Below, in pieces: positions 55,507-64,000 of a stretch of DNA of 64,000 bases. This DNA comes from Solibacillus faecavium (GTDB taxonomy: Bacteria; Bacillota; Bacilli; Bacillales_A; Planococcaceae). Location: positions 124,001 through 188,000 of the forward strand of contig NZ_JACSPZ010000002.1 in assembly GCF_014836905.1 (NCBI RefSeq), read 5' to 3'. The position numbers and the translations under genes were made by a program. The first letter of the stretch is position 1, and each line of letters starts with the position of its first letter. The notes below the pieces were generated by a model. The model saw only the letters and a program-made list of their open reading frames with translations, had not been told where the DNA came from and did no database searches.

Positions 55507-56487
55507 TTGTCGAATGAATTAGAAAAAACATATTTAGATTTTATGAAATACATTTTAGATAACGGGGTAAAAAAAGAAGACCGCACTGGGACTGGTACAA
55601 TTAGCGTTTTTGGTTATCAAATGCGTTTCGACTTATCAAAAGGTTTCCCATTATTCACAACTAAAAGAACATCATTTAAACTAATTGCTAGTGAATTATT
55701 ATGGTTTATTAAAGGTGATACAAATATTCGTTATCTTTTGCAGCATAATAACCACATCTGGGACGAGTGGGCATTTAAGAAATGGGTTGAATCGGACGAA
55801 TACGAAGGCCCGGATATGACGGATTTCGGCCGTCGTTGTTTAGAAGACGAAGAATTTAATTTACTGTACAAAAAAGAACTGAAAGATTTCTGTGATCGAG
55901 TATTAACTGATGATGAATTTGCTGAAAAATACGGCGATTTAGGAAATGTCTATGGTAAGCAATGGAGACGTTGGACAGACTCTGAAGGAAATGAAATTGA
56001 TCAAATAAAAGATGTCATAAACCAAATCAAAACGAATCCTGATTCACGTCGATTAATTGTAAATGCATGGAACCCAGAAGACGTAATAAATGCCGGTGCA
56101 AAAGGAAGTAAAGCTGCATTGCCTCCTTGTCATGTCATGTTCCAATTTTATGTTGCTAATAATAAATTGAGCTGTCAATTATATCAACGTAGCGGAGACA
56201 CTTTTTTAGGAATTAATTATAATATTACTTCTTATGCATTGCTGCTTTATTTAATGGCTAAAGAGTGTAATCTTGAAGTTGGTGAATTTATTCATACAGT
56301 CGGAGATGCACATATTTATTTAAACCATGTTGAGCAAGTGGAAGAACAGCTGTCACGTGAGCCAAGAGATTTACCAACATTAACTATTAATACAGATAAG
56401 CAATCGATTTTTGATATTGAATTAGAAGATTTAACGATTGAAGGCTATAATCCACATCCATCGATTAAAGCACCGATTGCGGTATAA
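55507..56487 (+). CDS. thyA: Thymidylate synthase
   Basis: The 326-residue ThyA methylates dUMP with methylenetetrahydrofolate. It is the long form with a ~50-residue insertion like that of L. casei (about residues 90-140, containing [11 protein letters not shown]). The catalytic Cys is C208 in [24 protein letters not shown] and DAHIYLNH complete the site. TTG 55507 is well spaced from GGAGG (55492-55497), while GTG 55498 is too near. Co-transcribed with dfrA 12 bases downstream, which regenerates its folate product. Confidence 0.96.
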   Translation: MSNELEKTYLDFMKYILDNGVKKEDRTGTGTISVFGYQMRFDLSKGFPLFTTKRTSFKLIASELLWFIKGDTNIRYLLQHNNHIWDEWAFKKWVESDEYEGPDMTDFGRRCLEDEEFNLLYKKELKDFCDRVLTDDEFAEKYGDLGNVYGKQWRRWTDSEGNEIDQIKDVINQIKTNPDSRRLIVNAWNPEDVINAGAKGSKAALPPCHVMFQFYVANNKLSCQLYQRSGDTFLGINYNITSYALLLYLMAKECNLEVGEFIHTVGDAHIYLNHVEQVEEQLSREPRDLPTLTINTDKQSIFDIELEDLTIEGYNPHPSIKAPIAV

Positions 56488-56499
56488 AGGGGAATAGAG

Positions 56500-56970
56500 A
56501 TGATTTCACTAATTGTTGCACATGATGAAAATCGGGTTATTGGTTATAAAAATGAGCTTCCTTGGCACTTGCCTGGTGACTTGAAATATTTTAAAGAGAT
56601 GACAATGGGCAAGCCAATTGTCATGGGACGAAAAACTTTCGAATCGATTGGACGCCCACTACCAGGTCGTCGTAATATTGTGATCACAAGAAATACAGAT
56701 TATAAAGCAGAGGGAATAGAAGTTGTAGGAAGCCTTCAGGAAGCATTGGCACTTGTTCAAGACACTGAGGAAATCATGATTATTGGCGGCGCTCAAATTT
56801 TTGAACAAGTAATGCCGATAGCTGATAAGCTGTACATTACTTTAATCAACCATACATTTAAGGGAGATACTTACTTTCCAACCTACGACGATTGGAACAA
56901 AACTTCTTGTCTTGAACCAGTAAAGTCGGACGAAGGCTTTACATTCCAATACTGTATTTACGAAAAATAA
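56500..56970 (+). CDS. dfrA: Dihydrofolate reductase
   Basis: The 156-residue enzyme reduces dihydrofolate to tetrahydrofolate with NADPH. MISLIVAHDENRVIGYKNELPWHLPGD (shown in family as substrate loop; here from residue 1), KPIVMGRKTFESIGRPLPGR in parts, and MIIGGAQIFEQ are diagnostic. AAGGGG precedes the ATG. Directly after thyA. Confidence 0.96.
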   Translation: MISLIVAHDENRVIGYKNELPWHLPGDLKYFKEMTMGKPIVMGRKTFESIGRPLPGRRNIVITRNTDYKAEGIEVVGSLQEALALVQDTEEIMIIGGAQIFEQVMPIADKLYITLINHTFKGDTYFPTYDDWNKTSCLEPVKSDEGFTFQYCIYEK

Positions 56971-56975
56971 AAATT

Positions 56976-57013
56976 AATGCCATTATTCTCCTTGAGAGCA
57001 ATGGCATTTTTTG
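56976..57013 (+). terminator. Terminator of thyA-dfrA
   Basis: AATGCCATT pairs with AATGGCATT, followed by six T. Confidence 0.85.
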
Positions 57014-57063
57014 CTGGCATAAAAAATTGTTTGCCATTCCGAGACGCTTCCACAGGTGCGGTC

Positions 57064-57630
57064 TTACGAACGTTGATGGGGAAATCTTTTATGTATATTT
57101 TCATTTTTTAATAGGAAAACGTAATAATAGCTAATTAAAAATAATACTTCCAGTAACAATAAAGTACCCATTATAGTAGTGGCTAGCATGTTAAAGTAAG
57201 CACTTATACCTGCTAGAATGAATAGCATCATCATAATGTTAATTAGATTGTATAACAGCTTTTTATTCTTTTTACTATTTAAATCGTCCAATAGTTCTGA
57301 GATAATAGCAAATATTAAAAACATACCTGCAACAATAAACAGAAGACCACCATAAGCTATAATTGTTGCAAGTGAAGTTGAAAAAGCCATCGTTAACGGC
57401 GAATTACCTGTTACATTTAATAAGAAAAAGATAAAACTGTGAGCGATCATTATCATTACATAAGGTCTAACCTTTAACAGTCTTTGATTTGTTCTTCCCA
57501 ATTCGATTATCCCAAAAAGTATCGATATGTATCCAATTATATTGGTTAAATAATAAGTCGCTCCGATATCCAAAAAACTTAAATTTGTTTTGAAGAAAAC
57601 AAAGATTAATCCAACGAAAATATTTATCAT
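57064..57630 (-). CDS. Six-helix membrane protein, unknown
   Basis: The 188-residue protein has about six hydrophobic segments with short loops and a basic C terminus (ENIHKRFPHQRS). GGAGGAG precedes the ATG. No family recognised; monocistronic. Confidence 0.72.
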   Translation of the reverse strand: MINIFVGLIFVFFKTNLSFLDIGATYYLTNIIGYISILFGIIELGRTNQRLLKVRPYVMIMIAHSFIFFLLNVTGNSPLTMAFSTSLATIIAYGGLLFIVAGMFLIFAIISELLDDLNSKKNKKLLYNLINIMMMLFILAGISAYFNMLATTIMGTLLLLEVLFLISYYYVFLLKNENIHKRFPHQRS

Positions 57631-57742
57631 AAATAACGTCTCCTCCTTTATAGTTAGTTTACATAACTAGAATCTACAAACCTTCTAACACTAACCTGCC
57701 CAATTAGTTGAATAACAGCATTTCATATTGTTCAATATTTTA

Positions 57743-58334
57743 GGCTCATCACCATAACATGGGGTTGCTTTTCTAATAAAATTTCACTTGATTGATTGGT
57801 GGGCTACGGCAAGACAGCGCTAAAGCCACGTGAAGTGTCTTTATCACTGCCTTTATTGCCGTTTGCGAGGCCCACCAATCTCAAAATTTTGCCCTCGTTA
57901 TAAAGTGAAGTAAAAACAGCTAATCAAGCCGCTTGCGCTATCGCGAAGCGGAAGAGAGCGGAAATGCTATGTTTTATATCTTCATTTTTTGCAGAAATTT
58001 ACTTTACCCCAAGTAGAGTGACACGGAGCTTAGGATGAGCCGCCAAAATACTCGCTTCAACGAAAAGAGTTGTGCGAAGTGTAGGGGCGGACTCCTTTGC
58101 GATTAAGCGTGCGCGGAAAATAGTTGCTCCTGTCGCTGCCGCTTTCGTCGCAAAGCTTTTTGACAAAAGCTTTGAAGCCACGCCGCCCGGAAAGCCTGCC
58201 CCGGAACGTAGTACAACGGACGCGAGCTCCAAAAACACTTGCTTCAACGTGTTTTCCCCGTAGCGTAGCTGAACGGAATTAATTAGAAAATATTATTTTT
58301 CAATTTTGTCATCCCCAACTTATGGTGATGAACC
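57743..58334. mobile_element. 592-bp non-autonomous transposon (MITE-like) with 8-bp target duplication
   Basis: The left end GGCTCATCACCATAACATGG and the right end, read inward, GGTTCATCACCATAAGTTGG are inverted repeats. ATATTTTA flanks both sides (57735-57742 and 58335-58342), an 8-bp target duplication. No transposase is encoded. Inside are a GATTGGTGGGC/GCCCACCAATC inverted repeat (about 57792-57892) and a GC-rich stretch (58010-58262) with TCCTTTGCG and GCCGCCCGGAAAGC, related in style to element B. The end sequence and 8-bp duplication fit the ISL3 type, an inference. Confidence 0.75.
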
Positions 58335-58482
58335 ATATTTTAATATATATCCCTTATATTACCACTAAATTATTCATTCCAATATTCAATCAGCAAGTGT
58401 TTTAACAAGTGAATTAGCAAAGGCACATAAATTTATGTGCTCTTAATAATCTCTGTGATATTTGCGGTCCGTTGATATAACA

Positions 58483-58523
58483 ACAAAAACGGGGACACCA
58501 ATTCATATAGAATTGTATCCCCG
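58483..58523 (-). terminator. Terminator of trhA
   Basis: On the minus strand CGGGGATAC pairs with GTGTCCCCG around an AATTC/GAATT inner stem, followed by five T. Confidence 0.85.
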
Positions 58524-58582
58524 AAAGCTGTGTTATTTATTGTTTTCTCACCATTAATCGAACCCGTTAGTTTTTAATAAGG

Positions 58583-59227
58583 TTAAATTAAGTATAAATA
58601 CACGCAGGCAACCATACAACCACATCCCGCAATAACAAATAAATGCCAAATTGCATGGTTATAAGGTAACCGAGTCCAAGCGTAGAAAATGGCACCGAAA
58701 GTAAAAAATATCCCGCCATATAAAAGTAGCATAAACCCATCAAAAGTTAAAAAACTGTAGAGGGGACGAATGGCGATAATAATTAGCCATCCCATCGCTA
58801 TATATAATACTAAAGATAATTTTTCAAACCGATGGATAAACAAGATTTTAAATAAAACCCCTAAAATCGCTAGGGACCATATAATACATAGCATGACAAT
58901 GCCAAATGTTCCTCCGATTGCTATAAGTAAAAATGGGGTATAGGTACCTGCAATTAATATATAGATCGATGAATGATCTAAAATTGCAAAGATACGTTTA
59001 TATTTTTCCGGCACACTATGTAATAGCGTTGACATTAAAAACAACAAGATTAATGAAGCTCCAAAAATGGCGTATGAAGTAACATGCAAGGCGGATCCAT
59101 TTATTGCCGAATAGATAATAAGCAATACACAGACGGGAATACTAATTGCCAAGCCAATGCCATGTGTAATCGCGTTCCACAACTCTTCCTTCCAACTTTT
59201 GTAATCGAATGTATCTATTTTTTGCAT
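58583..59227 (-). CDS. trhA: PAQR/hemolysin III family membrane protein
   Basis: The 214-residue seven-helix protein shows the family motifs: EELWNAITHGIGLAIS, STLLHSVPEKYKRIFAILDHSSIYILIAGTYTPF in parts, and NHAIWHLFVIAGC. The conserved Asp and His residues form a metal site. In B. subtilis the homologue (YplQ/TrhA) affects membrane fluidity homeostasis. AGAGGAG precedes the ATG; it is divergent from degV. Confidence 0.9.
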   Translation of the reverse strand: MQKIDTFDYKSWKEELWNAITHGIGLAISIPVCVLLIIYSAINGSALHVTSYAIFGASLILLFLMSTLLHSVPEKYKRIFAILDHSSIYILIAGTYTPFLLIAIGGTFGIVMLCIIWSLAILGVLFKILFIHRFEKLSLVLYIAMGWLIIIAIRPLYSFLTFDGFMLLLYGGIFFTFGAIFYAWTRLPYNHAIWHLFVIAGCGCMVACVYLYLI

Positions 59228-59288
59228 CGTACATCACACTCCTCTTTATATTAGTATAGTACGAATTGTAAATAATTGTGATAGTTGA

Positions 59289-59394
59289 ATGTCATAATGT
59301 TATACTACTATATGTCATAATAGAGTGATGATAAAGAGACATGTTTTGCTATGACAAATGTCATATTGGTAAACAAAAATGATTTCTTTATAAT
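59289..59394 (+). promoter_or_regulatory. degV promoter with three ATGTCATAAT-type repeats
   Basis: TTGGTA (59366-59371), 17-bp spacer, TATAAT (59389-59394). ATGTCATAAT occurs at 59289 and 59312 and ATGTCATATT at 59358, spaced 23 and 46 bp. The last is part of a 16-bp palindrome TATGACAAATGTCATA (59350-59365) directly before the -35. The layout suits a dimeric activator or response regulator; identity unknown. Confidence 0.55.
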
Positions 59395-59426
59395 AGTAAG
59401 GAAGATAGAAAAAGGATGTGTTCTCT

Positions 59427-60272
59427 TTGAGTCAAATTCATATTGTAACGGACTCTACATGTGATTTAACAGATGCAGAAATTCAACAGCATGGAATCCA
59501 TGTAGTACCACTAACAGTACAAATTGATGATAAAACGTATACAGATCGCGTAAACCTGCAACCGGATACATTTATCGAATTATTAAAAACAGCAAAAGAG
59601 TTGCCTAAAAGCTCTCAGCCTTCTCCGGGCGTATTTAAAGAATTGTATGATGAGTTAGGGAAGGATGGGGCGCAAGTTGTCTCCATTCACATGACAGGCG
59701 GTATGAGTGGAACATACCAATCTGCTAGCCAGGCAGCAGAAATGAGTAGTGCAGATGTTACAGTAATTGATTCACGCTATATCGCATTCGGGCTTGCCTT
59801 CCAACTTCGTGAAGCAATTCGATTACGTGACGCTGGAGCATCTGTAGAGGAAATTGTGGCAGGGGTTAACAAAGTCCGTGAAAACACACGTCTTTTCGTT
59901 GCACTGGATACATTGGAAAACATGGTGAAGGGCGGACGAATCGGAAAAGGTAAAGCGGTAGTCAGCTCATTGCTGAATATTAAACCGATTGGCCACTTGG
60001 ATATTGGCGAAGTTACTATTTGTGCCAAACCACGAAGCTATAAGCAAATCATAAAATTTTTAATGAGTGAATTTGAAAAAGATACAAAAGGCAAAAAAGT
60101 AATGTCTGTAGGAATCTCTCATGCGAATTCAATGGATACATTAGTTAATCCATTAATAGAGCAAGTAAAAGCAACAGGCTTTACAGGAGAAGTAGAAGTA
60201 GCATTTACATCGCCGGTAATTAGTACACACACTGGTGAAGGTGCAATCGGCTTTATGTATTATACCGAATAA
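59427..60272 (+). CDS. DegV-family fatty-acid-binding protein
   Basis: The 281-residue protein has the DegV signature IVTDSTCDLTDAEI at its N terminus, SSQPSPGVF, and HMTGGMSGTYQSA. DegV/FakB proteins hold a fatty acid for phosphorylation by FakA and thereby feed exogenous fatty acids into phospholipids. No fakA is in this window. TTG 59427 is better spaced from AAAGGA than GTG 59418. Its neighbour TrhA also concerns membrane lipids. Confidence 0.9.
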   Translation: MSQIHIVTDSTCDLTDAEIQQHGIHVVPLTVQIDDKTYTDRVNLQPDTFIELLKTAKELPKSSQPSPGVFKELYDELGKDGAQVVSIHMTGGMSGTYQSASQAAEMSSADVTVIDSRYIAFGLAFQLREAIRLRDAGASVEEIVAGVNKVRENTRLFVALDTLENMVKGGRIGKGKAVVSSLLNIKPIGHLDIGEVTICAKPRSYKQIIKFLMSEFEKDTKGKKVMSVGISHANSMDTLVNPLIEQVKATGFTGEVEVAFTSPVISTHTGEGAIGFMYYTE

Positions 60273-60277
60273 AAATA

Positions 60278-60319
60278 GGGTAATTCTAAAGGTCAGTACC
60301 TCTAGAATTACCCTTTTTA
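60278..60319 (+). terminator. Terminator of the degV gene
   Basis: GGGTAATTCTAAAGG pairs with CCTCTAGAATTACCC (one mismatch), followed by five T. Confidence 0.87.
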
Positions 60320-60458
60320 TTTGTGATTGAGATTCTTTATGCAATTACTTACATAATATAAAATAATGATAATTTTCCATAGATCCAGATGTTTATAGGC
60401 AAATCATTCCTCATGGTGCAGAAAATATTTTATAATATAATATAAAGGGGGAAATTGT

Positions 60459-61361
60459 ATGTGGCGGTTCTTACTCGCAACTTTGGCTGTTATTGTTTTG
60501 TCCGCATGCTCCATTACAGTTGACCCGAATCTAGTGGAAGAGCAATTAACCGACAATTCGAGTACTGAAAATAATGAGCAATCCAGTCCGGAAGATGAAT
60601 CTGAACAAAAAACTACGGGCTTCTTCGATATAATAAATGATGTATTTCAACTAGATTGGTCCACTCGTAAAGAAGATAATGCTCAACCTATACAGTATTT
60701 AGCTTTAGGAGACTCATTGACACGTGGTGTTGGCGATGAAACCATGGAATATGGCTATACGATACGATTACAGGAAGAGCTTGAAAAATGGCCGATGATT
60801 GAATCGGTAGAACTTGATAACCGTGGGAAAAATGGTCGACGCAGCGATCAGCTTTTAGATTTATTACAGCGTGGACATTATGATGAGGAGCTGGCAGAAG
60901 CAGACCTTATCTCTATATCACTTGGTGGTAATGATGTCATGAAAATAGTGAAAAATAATTTATTTACAATGACTAAAACAATGTTTGACAAAGAATTACC
61001 TCGTTTTAATGAACGCTATGAACAGGTAATTACAGAAATACGTGAAATTAATGCCGATGCACCAATTATTCTAGTCGGTTTTTATAACCCTTTTTCGATT
61101 GTAGTAGATGAAGTAACACCTTTTGATCCAATTATTGCTGAATGGAACTACTCCATCGAACAATTGGCAGTAAAGGACGGAAAAGCATGTTTTGTAACTG
61201 TAGAGGATTTATTTGTGTCAAATGAGGATATGGTATATCATGTAGACTTCTTTCATCCGAACAGCACAGGATACGACCGCATGGCAGAACGCATTATTGA
61301 AACAATGCAAGCATGTAACATAGAAGAGATGTCAGACGGTTTAATAGGATTTGGGGAGTGA
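60459..61361 (+). CDS. ypmR: SGNH/GDSL hydrolase lipoprotein (YpmR-like)
   Basis: The 300-residue lipoprotein (lipobox VLSAC) has an acidic linker and an SGNH hydrolase domain: block I LALGDSLTRG, Gly in NRGKNG, Asn in SLGGNDV, and DxxH in VDFFHPNSTGY. It resembles B. subtilis YpmR and precedes ypmS as there. Substrate unknown; acts outside the membrane. Its 3' end lies 4 bases before the ypmS start. Confidence 0.9.
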   Translation: MWRFLLATLAVIVLSACSITVDPNLVEEQLTDNSSTENNEQSSPEDESEQKTTGFFDIINDVFQLDWSTRKEDNAQPIQYLALGDSLTRGVGDETMEYGYTIRLQEELEKWPMIESVELDNRGKNGRRSDQLLDLLQRGHYDEELAEADLISISLGGNDVMKIVKNNLFTMTKTMFDKELPRFNERYEQVITEIREINADAPIILVGFYNPFSIVVDEVTPFDPIIAEWNYSIEQLAVKDGKACFVTVEDLFVSNEDMVYHVDFFHPNSTGYDRMAERIIETMQACNIEEMSDGLIGFGE

Positions 61362-61365
61362 GTAT

Positions 61366-61932
61366 ATGAACAAATGGAAAGTAGCATTTTTATTACTAGC
61401 GGGCACAGTGTTATTAACACTAGCTACGGTTCTGTATCTTTTAACTGCAGATGGAAAACAAGTCACAGAACAACCTCCACTCCCGATAGAGGGCAATATA
61501 TTAAAAGTTGAAACGACAGCAAAGGAATTTGAAGCAATTGCGAAACAATATTTAACAGCAGCGATGAAACAATCCCCAGTTCCTGTAGAAATCGTTATTG
61601 ATGAGAAAATTTATTTATACAGTACATTAACCATTTTTAATTTCGACTTGCCGATTCAGATGGATTTCACCCCGGTTGTAAAGGACGGAAACATTGTATT
61701 GAATCAAGAGGCAGTCCATGTCGGGAAAGCAAATATACCACCGGAATTTGTATTGAAAATGATTGATGACGCGGTTGATTTTCCAAATTGGATTACGGTG
61801 AAGCCAAACGACGAGGAAATTTATGTAGATTTATCTCGTATTAATATTGCAAGCGGTTCAAGAGTCCGAGCAAAGGAAATTGATCTTCCTAATGATAAAA
61901 TAGAATTAGAAGTAGTTATTCCAAACGAATAA
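61366..61932 (+). CDS. ypmS: YpmS-family membrane-anchored protein
   Basis: The 188-residue product begins with one membrane helix (about 6-27) and a DUF2140-type extracytoplasmic domain containing [19 protein letters not shown] and [13 protein letters not shown] 61366 follows GGGGAGTGAG. It pairs with ypmR as in B. subtilis. Function unknown. Confidence 0.88.
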   Translation: MNKWKVAFLLLAGTVLLTLATVLYLLTADGKQVTEQPPLPIEGNILKVETTAKEFEAIAKQYLTAAMKQSPVPVEIVIDEKIYLYSTLTIFNFDLPIQMDFTPVVKDGNIVLNQEAVHVGKANIPPEFVLKMIDDAVDFPNWITVKPNDEEIYVDLSRINIASGSRVRAKEIDLPNDKIELEVVIPNE

Positions 61933-61949
61933 AACTAGGAGGCAGATTT

Positions 61950-62477
61950 ATGACATATGAAAAAGCGACATTTGCAGGGGGATGCTTCTGGTGTATGGTA
62001 AAGCCATTTGATACACAACCCGGTATTATAGAGGTTATGTCAGGCTATACAGGGGGACATGTTGAGAATCCAACATACGAACAAGTTTGCAGTGAGACAA
62101 CTGGTCATTTAGAGGCTGTACAAATAACATTTGATCCAGCTATTTACCCTTATGAAAAATTAGTTGAGCTTTATTGGACATTAATTGATCCTACTGATGC
62201 GGGCGGCCAATTTTATGACCGCGGAGAATCCTATTCAACGGCTATTTTTTATCATGATGATGTTCAAAAACAAATTGCCGAACAATCAAAGGCGAAGTTG
62301 GAAGCAAGCGGGAAATTCAAAGCACCAATTGCTGTAAAGATTTTAGAAGCAAAGCCGTTCTATGTGGCTGAAGAATATCACCAACATTACTATAAAAAGA
62401 ATCCTGCTCATTACGAGCGCTATTCCATTGGTTCGGGGCGAGCTGGATTTATTGAAAAACATTGGGGGTCGAAGTAA
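61950..62477 (+). CDS. msrA: Peptide-methionine (S)-S-oxide reductase
   Basis: The 175-residue enzyme has the catalytic GCFWCM near the N terminus and the family segments [17 protein letters not shown] and [11 protein letters not shown]. It repairs methionine-S-sulfoxide. AGGAGG precedes the ATG. The stop directly abuts msrB, so the two stereospecific repair enzymes are coupled. Confidence 0.95.
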   Translation: MTYEKATFAGGCFWCMVKPFDTQPGIIEVMSGYTGGHVENPTYEQVCSETTGHLEAVQITFDPAIYPYEKLVELYWTLIDPTDAGGQFYDRGESYSTAIFYHDDVQKQIAEQSKAKLEASGKFKAPIAVKILEAKPFYVAEEYHQHYYKKNPAHYERYSIGSGRAGFIEKHWGSK

Positions 62478-62906
62478 ATGAATAAAGAAGAACGCTTAAA
62501 GCAATTAACAGAGATGCAGTATCATGTTACGCAAAATCAAGGAACTGAACCGCCATTTAGAAATGAATACAACGATGTTTTTGAAGATGGAATCTATGTT
62601 GATATTGTATCCGGGAAACCATTATTCAGTTCAAAGGATAAATATGATGCCGGCTGTGGTTGGCCATCGTTTTCAAAACCAATCGAACAAGTGGAAGTGA
62701 CGGAGCATTTTGATACTTCTCACGGCATGCGTCGTGTAGAAGTTCGAAGTAAAACTGCCGATTCGCATTTAGGACATGTGTTTCCGGATGGACCACAGGA
62801 ATTAGGCGGATTACGTTACTGCATCAATTCTGCAGCATTACGCTTTATTCCAGTTTCAGAATTGGAAAAGGAAGGTTATCCTCAATATTTATCAATGTTC
62901 AAATAA
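62478..62906 (+). CDS. msrB: Peptide-methionine (R)-S-oxide reductase
   Basis: The 142-residue enzyme shows the [28 protein letters not shown] and catalytic [11 protein letters not shown] motifs. It reduces methionine-R-sulfoxide. The usual zinc CxxC pairs are absent, as in the Bacillus form lacking zinc. GGGGG lies 11 bases before the ATG. Confidence 0.95.
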   Translation: MNKEERLKQLTEMQYHVTQNQGTEPPFRNEYNDVFEDGIYVDIVSGKPLFSSKDKYDAGCGWPSFSKPIEQVEVTEHFDTSHGMRRVEVRSKTADSHLGHVFPDGPQELGGLRYCINSAALRFIPVSELEKEGYPQYLSMFK

Positions 62907-62947
62907 AAACAACTCGCTTATGGAATCCCATAAGCGAGTTGTTTTTT
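62905..62947. terminator. Bidirectional terminator
   Basis: AACAACTCGCTTATGG pairs with CCATAAGCGAGTTGTT (perfect), with A and T runs; it serves msrAB and the converging chemotaxis gene. Confidence 0.9.
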
Positions 62948-62951
62948 AATG

Positions 62952-64000
62952 TTAAATTTTAAATTCACTAACAACACTTCGTAAATTATCAGCTTGCGCG
63001 GCCAATTCGACAGCCGACGCATTAATTTCCTCCATCGAAGCCGAGCCTTGAGAAGCAGCAGCTGCACTGCGTTCCGTGTTAGCGGCTGTATTATCTGCAA
63101 CCGCAGCAACATGAACAAAGGAAGAATTCACATCGTGACTATTGTGCAATGTTTGCTCAATTTGACCAACCATATGTGTTAAAATATCCGATGTTTTTTC
63201 TGTCTGTAACAAAATATTTTGCAAAGAATCCGTTGTTTCATTTGTTACTTCGACACCGCGAATTACTTTTTGTACGCCTGTTTGGTTTTGGGCAATGATG
63301 GATTTCACTTCGGACTGAATAGATCCGACAATTACTGCTACTTCACTTGCAGCCTGCTGAGATTGCTCTGCAAGCTTTCGTACTTCATCAGCAACAACGG
63401 CAAATCCACGTCCATGCTCTCCAGCACGTGCGGCTTCGATTGCAGCGTTTAAAGCCAATAAGTTTGTTTGTTCAGCAATTGCTGTAATGGTACTAATAAT
63501 AGATGTAATATTTTCAGATTTACGGCCTAAATTTTCAACTGTTGCCGATGTAGTTGCCATCGTTTCTTCAATTTCTAACATCACGTTTGAAGATTGCGTA
63601 ACCGAATTACTACCGAGATGTGCAGCATCCTTCATGTGTAGAGCGGCCTGTTGAACTTCCAATGCCTTTTCATTTAACTCATGCATCGATTGCTCAAGCT
63701 TTTGCATTTCGTTTGCTGCATTTCCGATACTAGTTAAAATCTCTGTGCTATCATTCGCAATATCCATCGTAGAGTCTGCAATAAAATCAATCGTACGTGC
63801 ATTCTCATCTGCTAAAGCCATTAATTCCTGAGAACTGCCTGACACATTATCTGCGAGGTTAGAAACACGCTTTATTAATACGGATATAGACTCGATTAGA
63901 ATATTTGTTGAGTTGGCAATTTCAGAAAATTCATCTTTAGTTTTAACATTTACACGACGTGTTAGATCGCCGCCAGCTTGTGCAATATCCAAAATGGACT
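62952..64000 (-). CDS. Methyl-accepting chemotaxis protein (C-terminal part)
   Basis: The frame stays open to the window edge, so the N-terminal sensor is missing. Present are the end of the HAMP domain ([19 protein letters not shown]), the methylation helices and the signalling hairpin [20 protein letters not shown] followed by [15 protein letters not shown]. These contact CheA and CheW. The C terminus ends VVSEFKI. Converges on msrB with a shared terminator. Confidence 0.95.
   Translation of the reverse strand, partial: SILDIAQAGGDLTRRVNVKTKDEFSEIANSTNILIESISVLIKRVSNLADNVSGSSQELMALADENARTIDFIADSTMDIANDSTEILTSIGNAANEMQKLEQSMHELNEKALEVQQAALHMKDAAHLGSNSVTQSSNVMLEIEETMATTSATVENLGRKSENITSIISTITAIAEQTNLLALNAAIEAARAGEHGRGFAVVADEVRKLAEQSQQAASEVAVIVGSIQSEVKSIIAQNQTGVQKVIRGVEVTNETTDSLQNILLQTEKTSDILTHMVGQIEQTLHNSHDVNSSFVHVAAVADNTAANTERSAAAASQGSASMEEINASAVELAAQADNLRSVVSEFKI

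Noticed and set aside
58072-58263. Overlapping frames in the GC-rich part of the 57743-58334 element
   Set aside because: Both strands are open because of GC-rich repeat composition; no ribosome site or transposase motif.
63990-63992. TTG near 63992 as start of the chemotaxis receptor
   Set aside because: The frame continues to the window edge and begins within a HAMP domain, so the true start is outside.

Overview
The window is a 64 kb, AT-rich, gene-dense segment of a low-GC Gram-positive chromosome. Strong Shine-Dalgarno sites, GTG/TTG starts, a GerA-type germinant receptor operon, S-layer-homology (SLH) domains, T-box/CodY/Fur/LexA-type control sites and several B. subtilis-like genes (ypjP, thyA-dfrA, trhA, ypmR-ypmS, msrA-msrB) point to a spore-forming member of Bacillales, most likely the Solibacillus/Lysinibacillus branch. 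This placement rests on gene content and protein style, not on a database search.

Layout. 1-306: start of a divergent nicotinamidase gene. 464-568: a 34-aa membrane peptide gene. 1049-11442: complete branched-chain amino acid pathway in the order ilvD, isoleucine-type T-box leader, ilvB-ilvH-ilvC-leuA-leuB-leuC-leuD. 12666-16217: three-gene germinant receptor. 16284-23055: an odd oligopeptide-type ABC transporter, with a fused double ATPase on the minus strand facing two permeases with long N-terminal extensions and a lipoprotein whose binding domain reads as circularly permuted. 23559-29977: SLH surface protein, YusW-like lipoprotein, secreted TraB/GumN protein, ECF sigma/anti-sigma pair and a small membrane protein. 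30235-35832: Fur-controlled siderophore locus (AraC activator, binding lipoprotein, two permeases, ATPase, esterase). 36421-40941: a tandem-repeat charged protein split at an A10 tract, a HAD phosphatase/DUF5412 pair, a YceI gene behind a MhqR-like operator, paiA-paiB and a 58-aa membrane protein. 41139-46937: a leader-peptide/attenuator unit before a YjeQ/RsgA GTPase, a membrane protein, cardiolipin synthase and oligoendopeptidase F. 47226-54031: nucleoid-associated protein, an orphan transcribed-looking structured region, YpjP, DinB-like and glyoxalase-like proteins, a LexA-box operon and small proteins. 54091-62906: kinase-like protein and TVP38 protein, thyA-dfrA, trhA, degV, ypmR-ypmS and msrA-msrB. 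62952-64000: C-terminal part of a chemotaxis receptor.

A notable part of the non-coding DNA is repetitive: a 375-389 bp element (12176, 35864, truncated at 43155, solo end at 29556) that sits between duplicated terminator hairpins; a second GC-rich intergenic repeat (38661, 47022); a 592-bp non-autonomous transposon with inverted ends and an 8-bp target duplication (57743-58334; remnant near 23122); and two clusters of short CCG-bearing palindromes (23200-23420, 48700-48910).

The strongest candidates for something new are the permuted substrate-binding lipoprotein with its enlarged permeases, the terminator-duplicating element, the leader-peptide attenuator of the RsgA-like GTPase, the LexA-box WYL operon and the A10-split repeat protein. 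No rRNA, tRNA or CRISPR array was seen.
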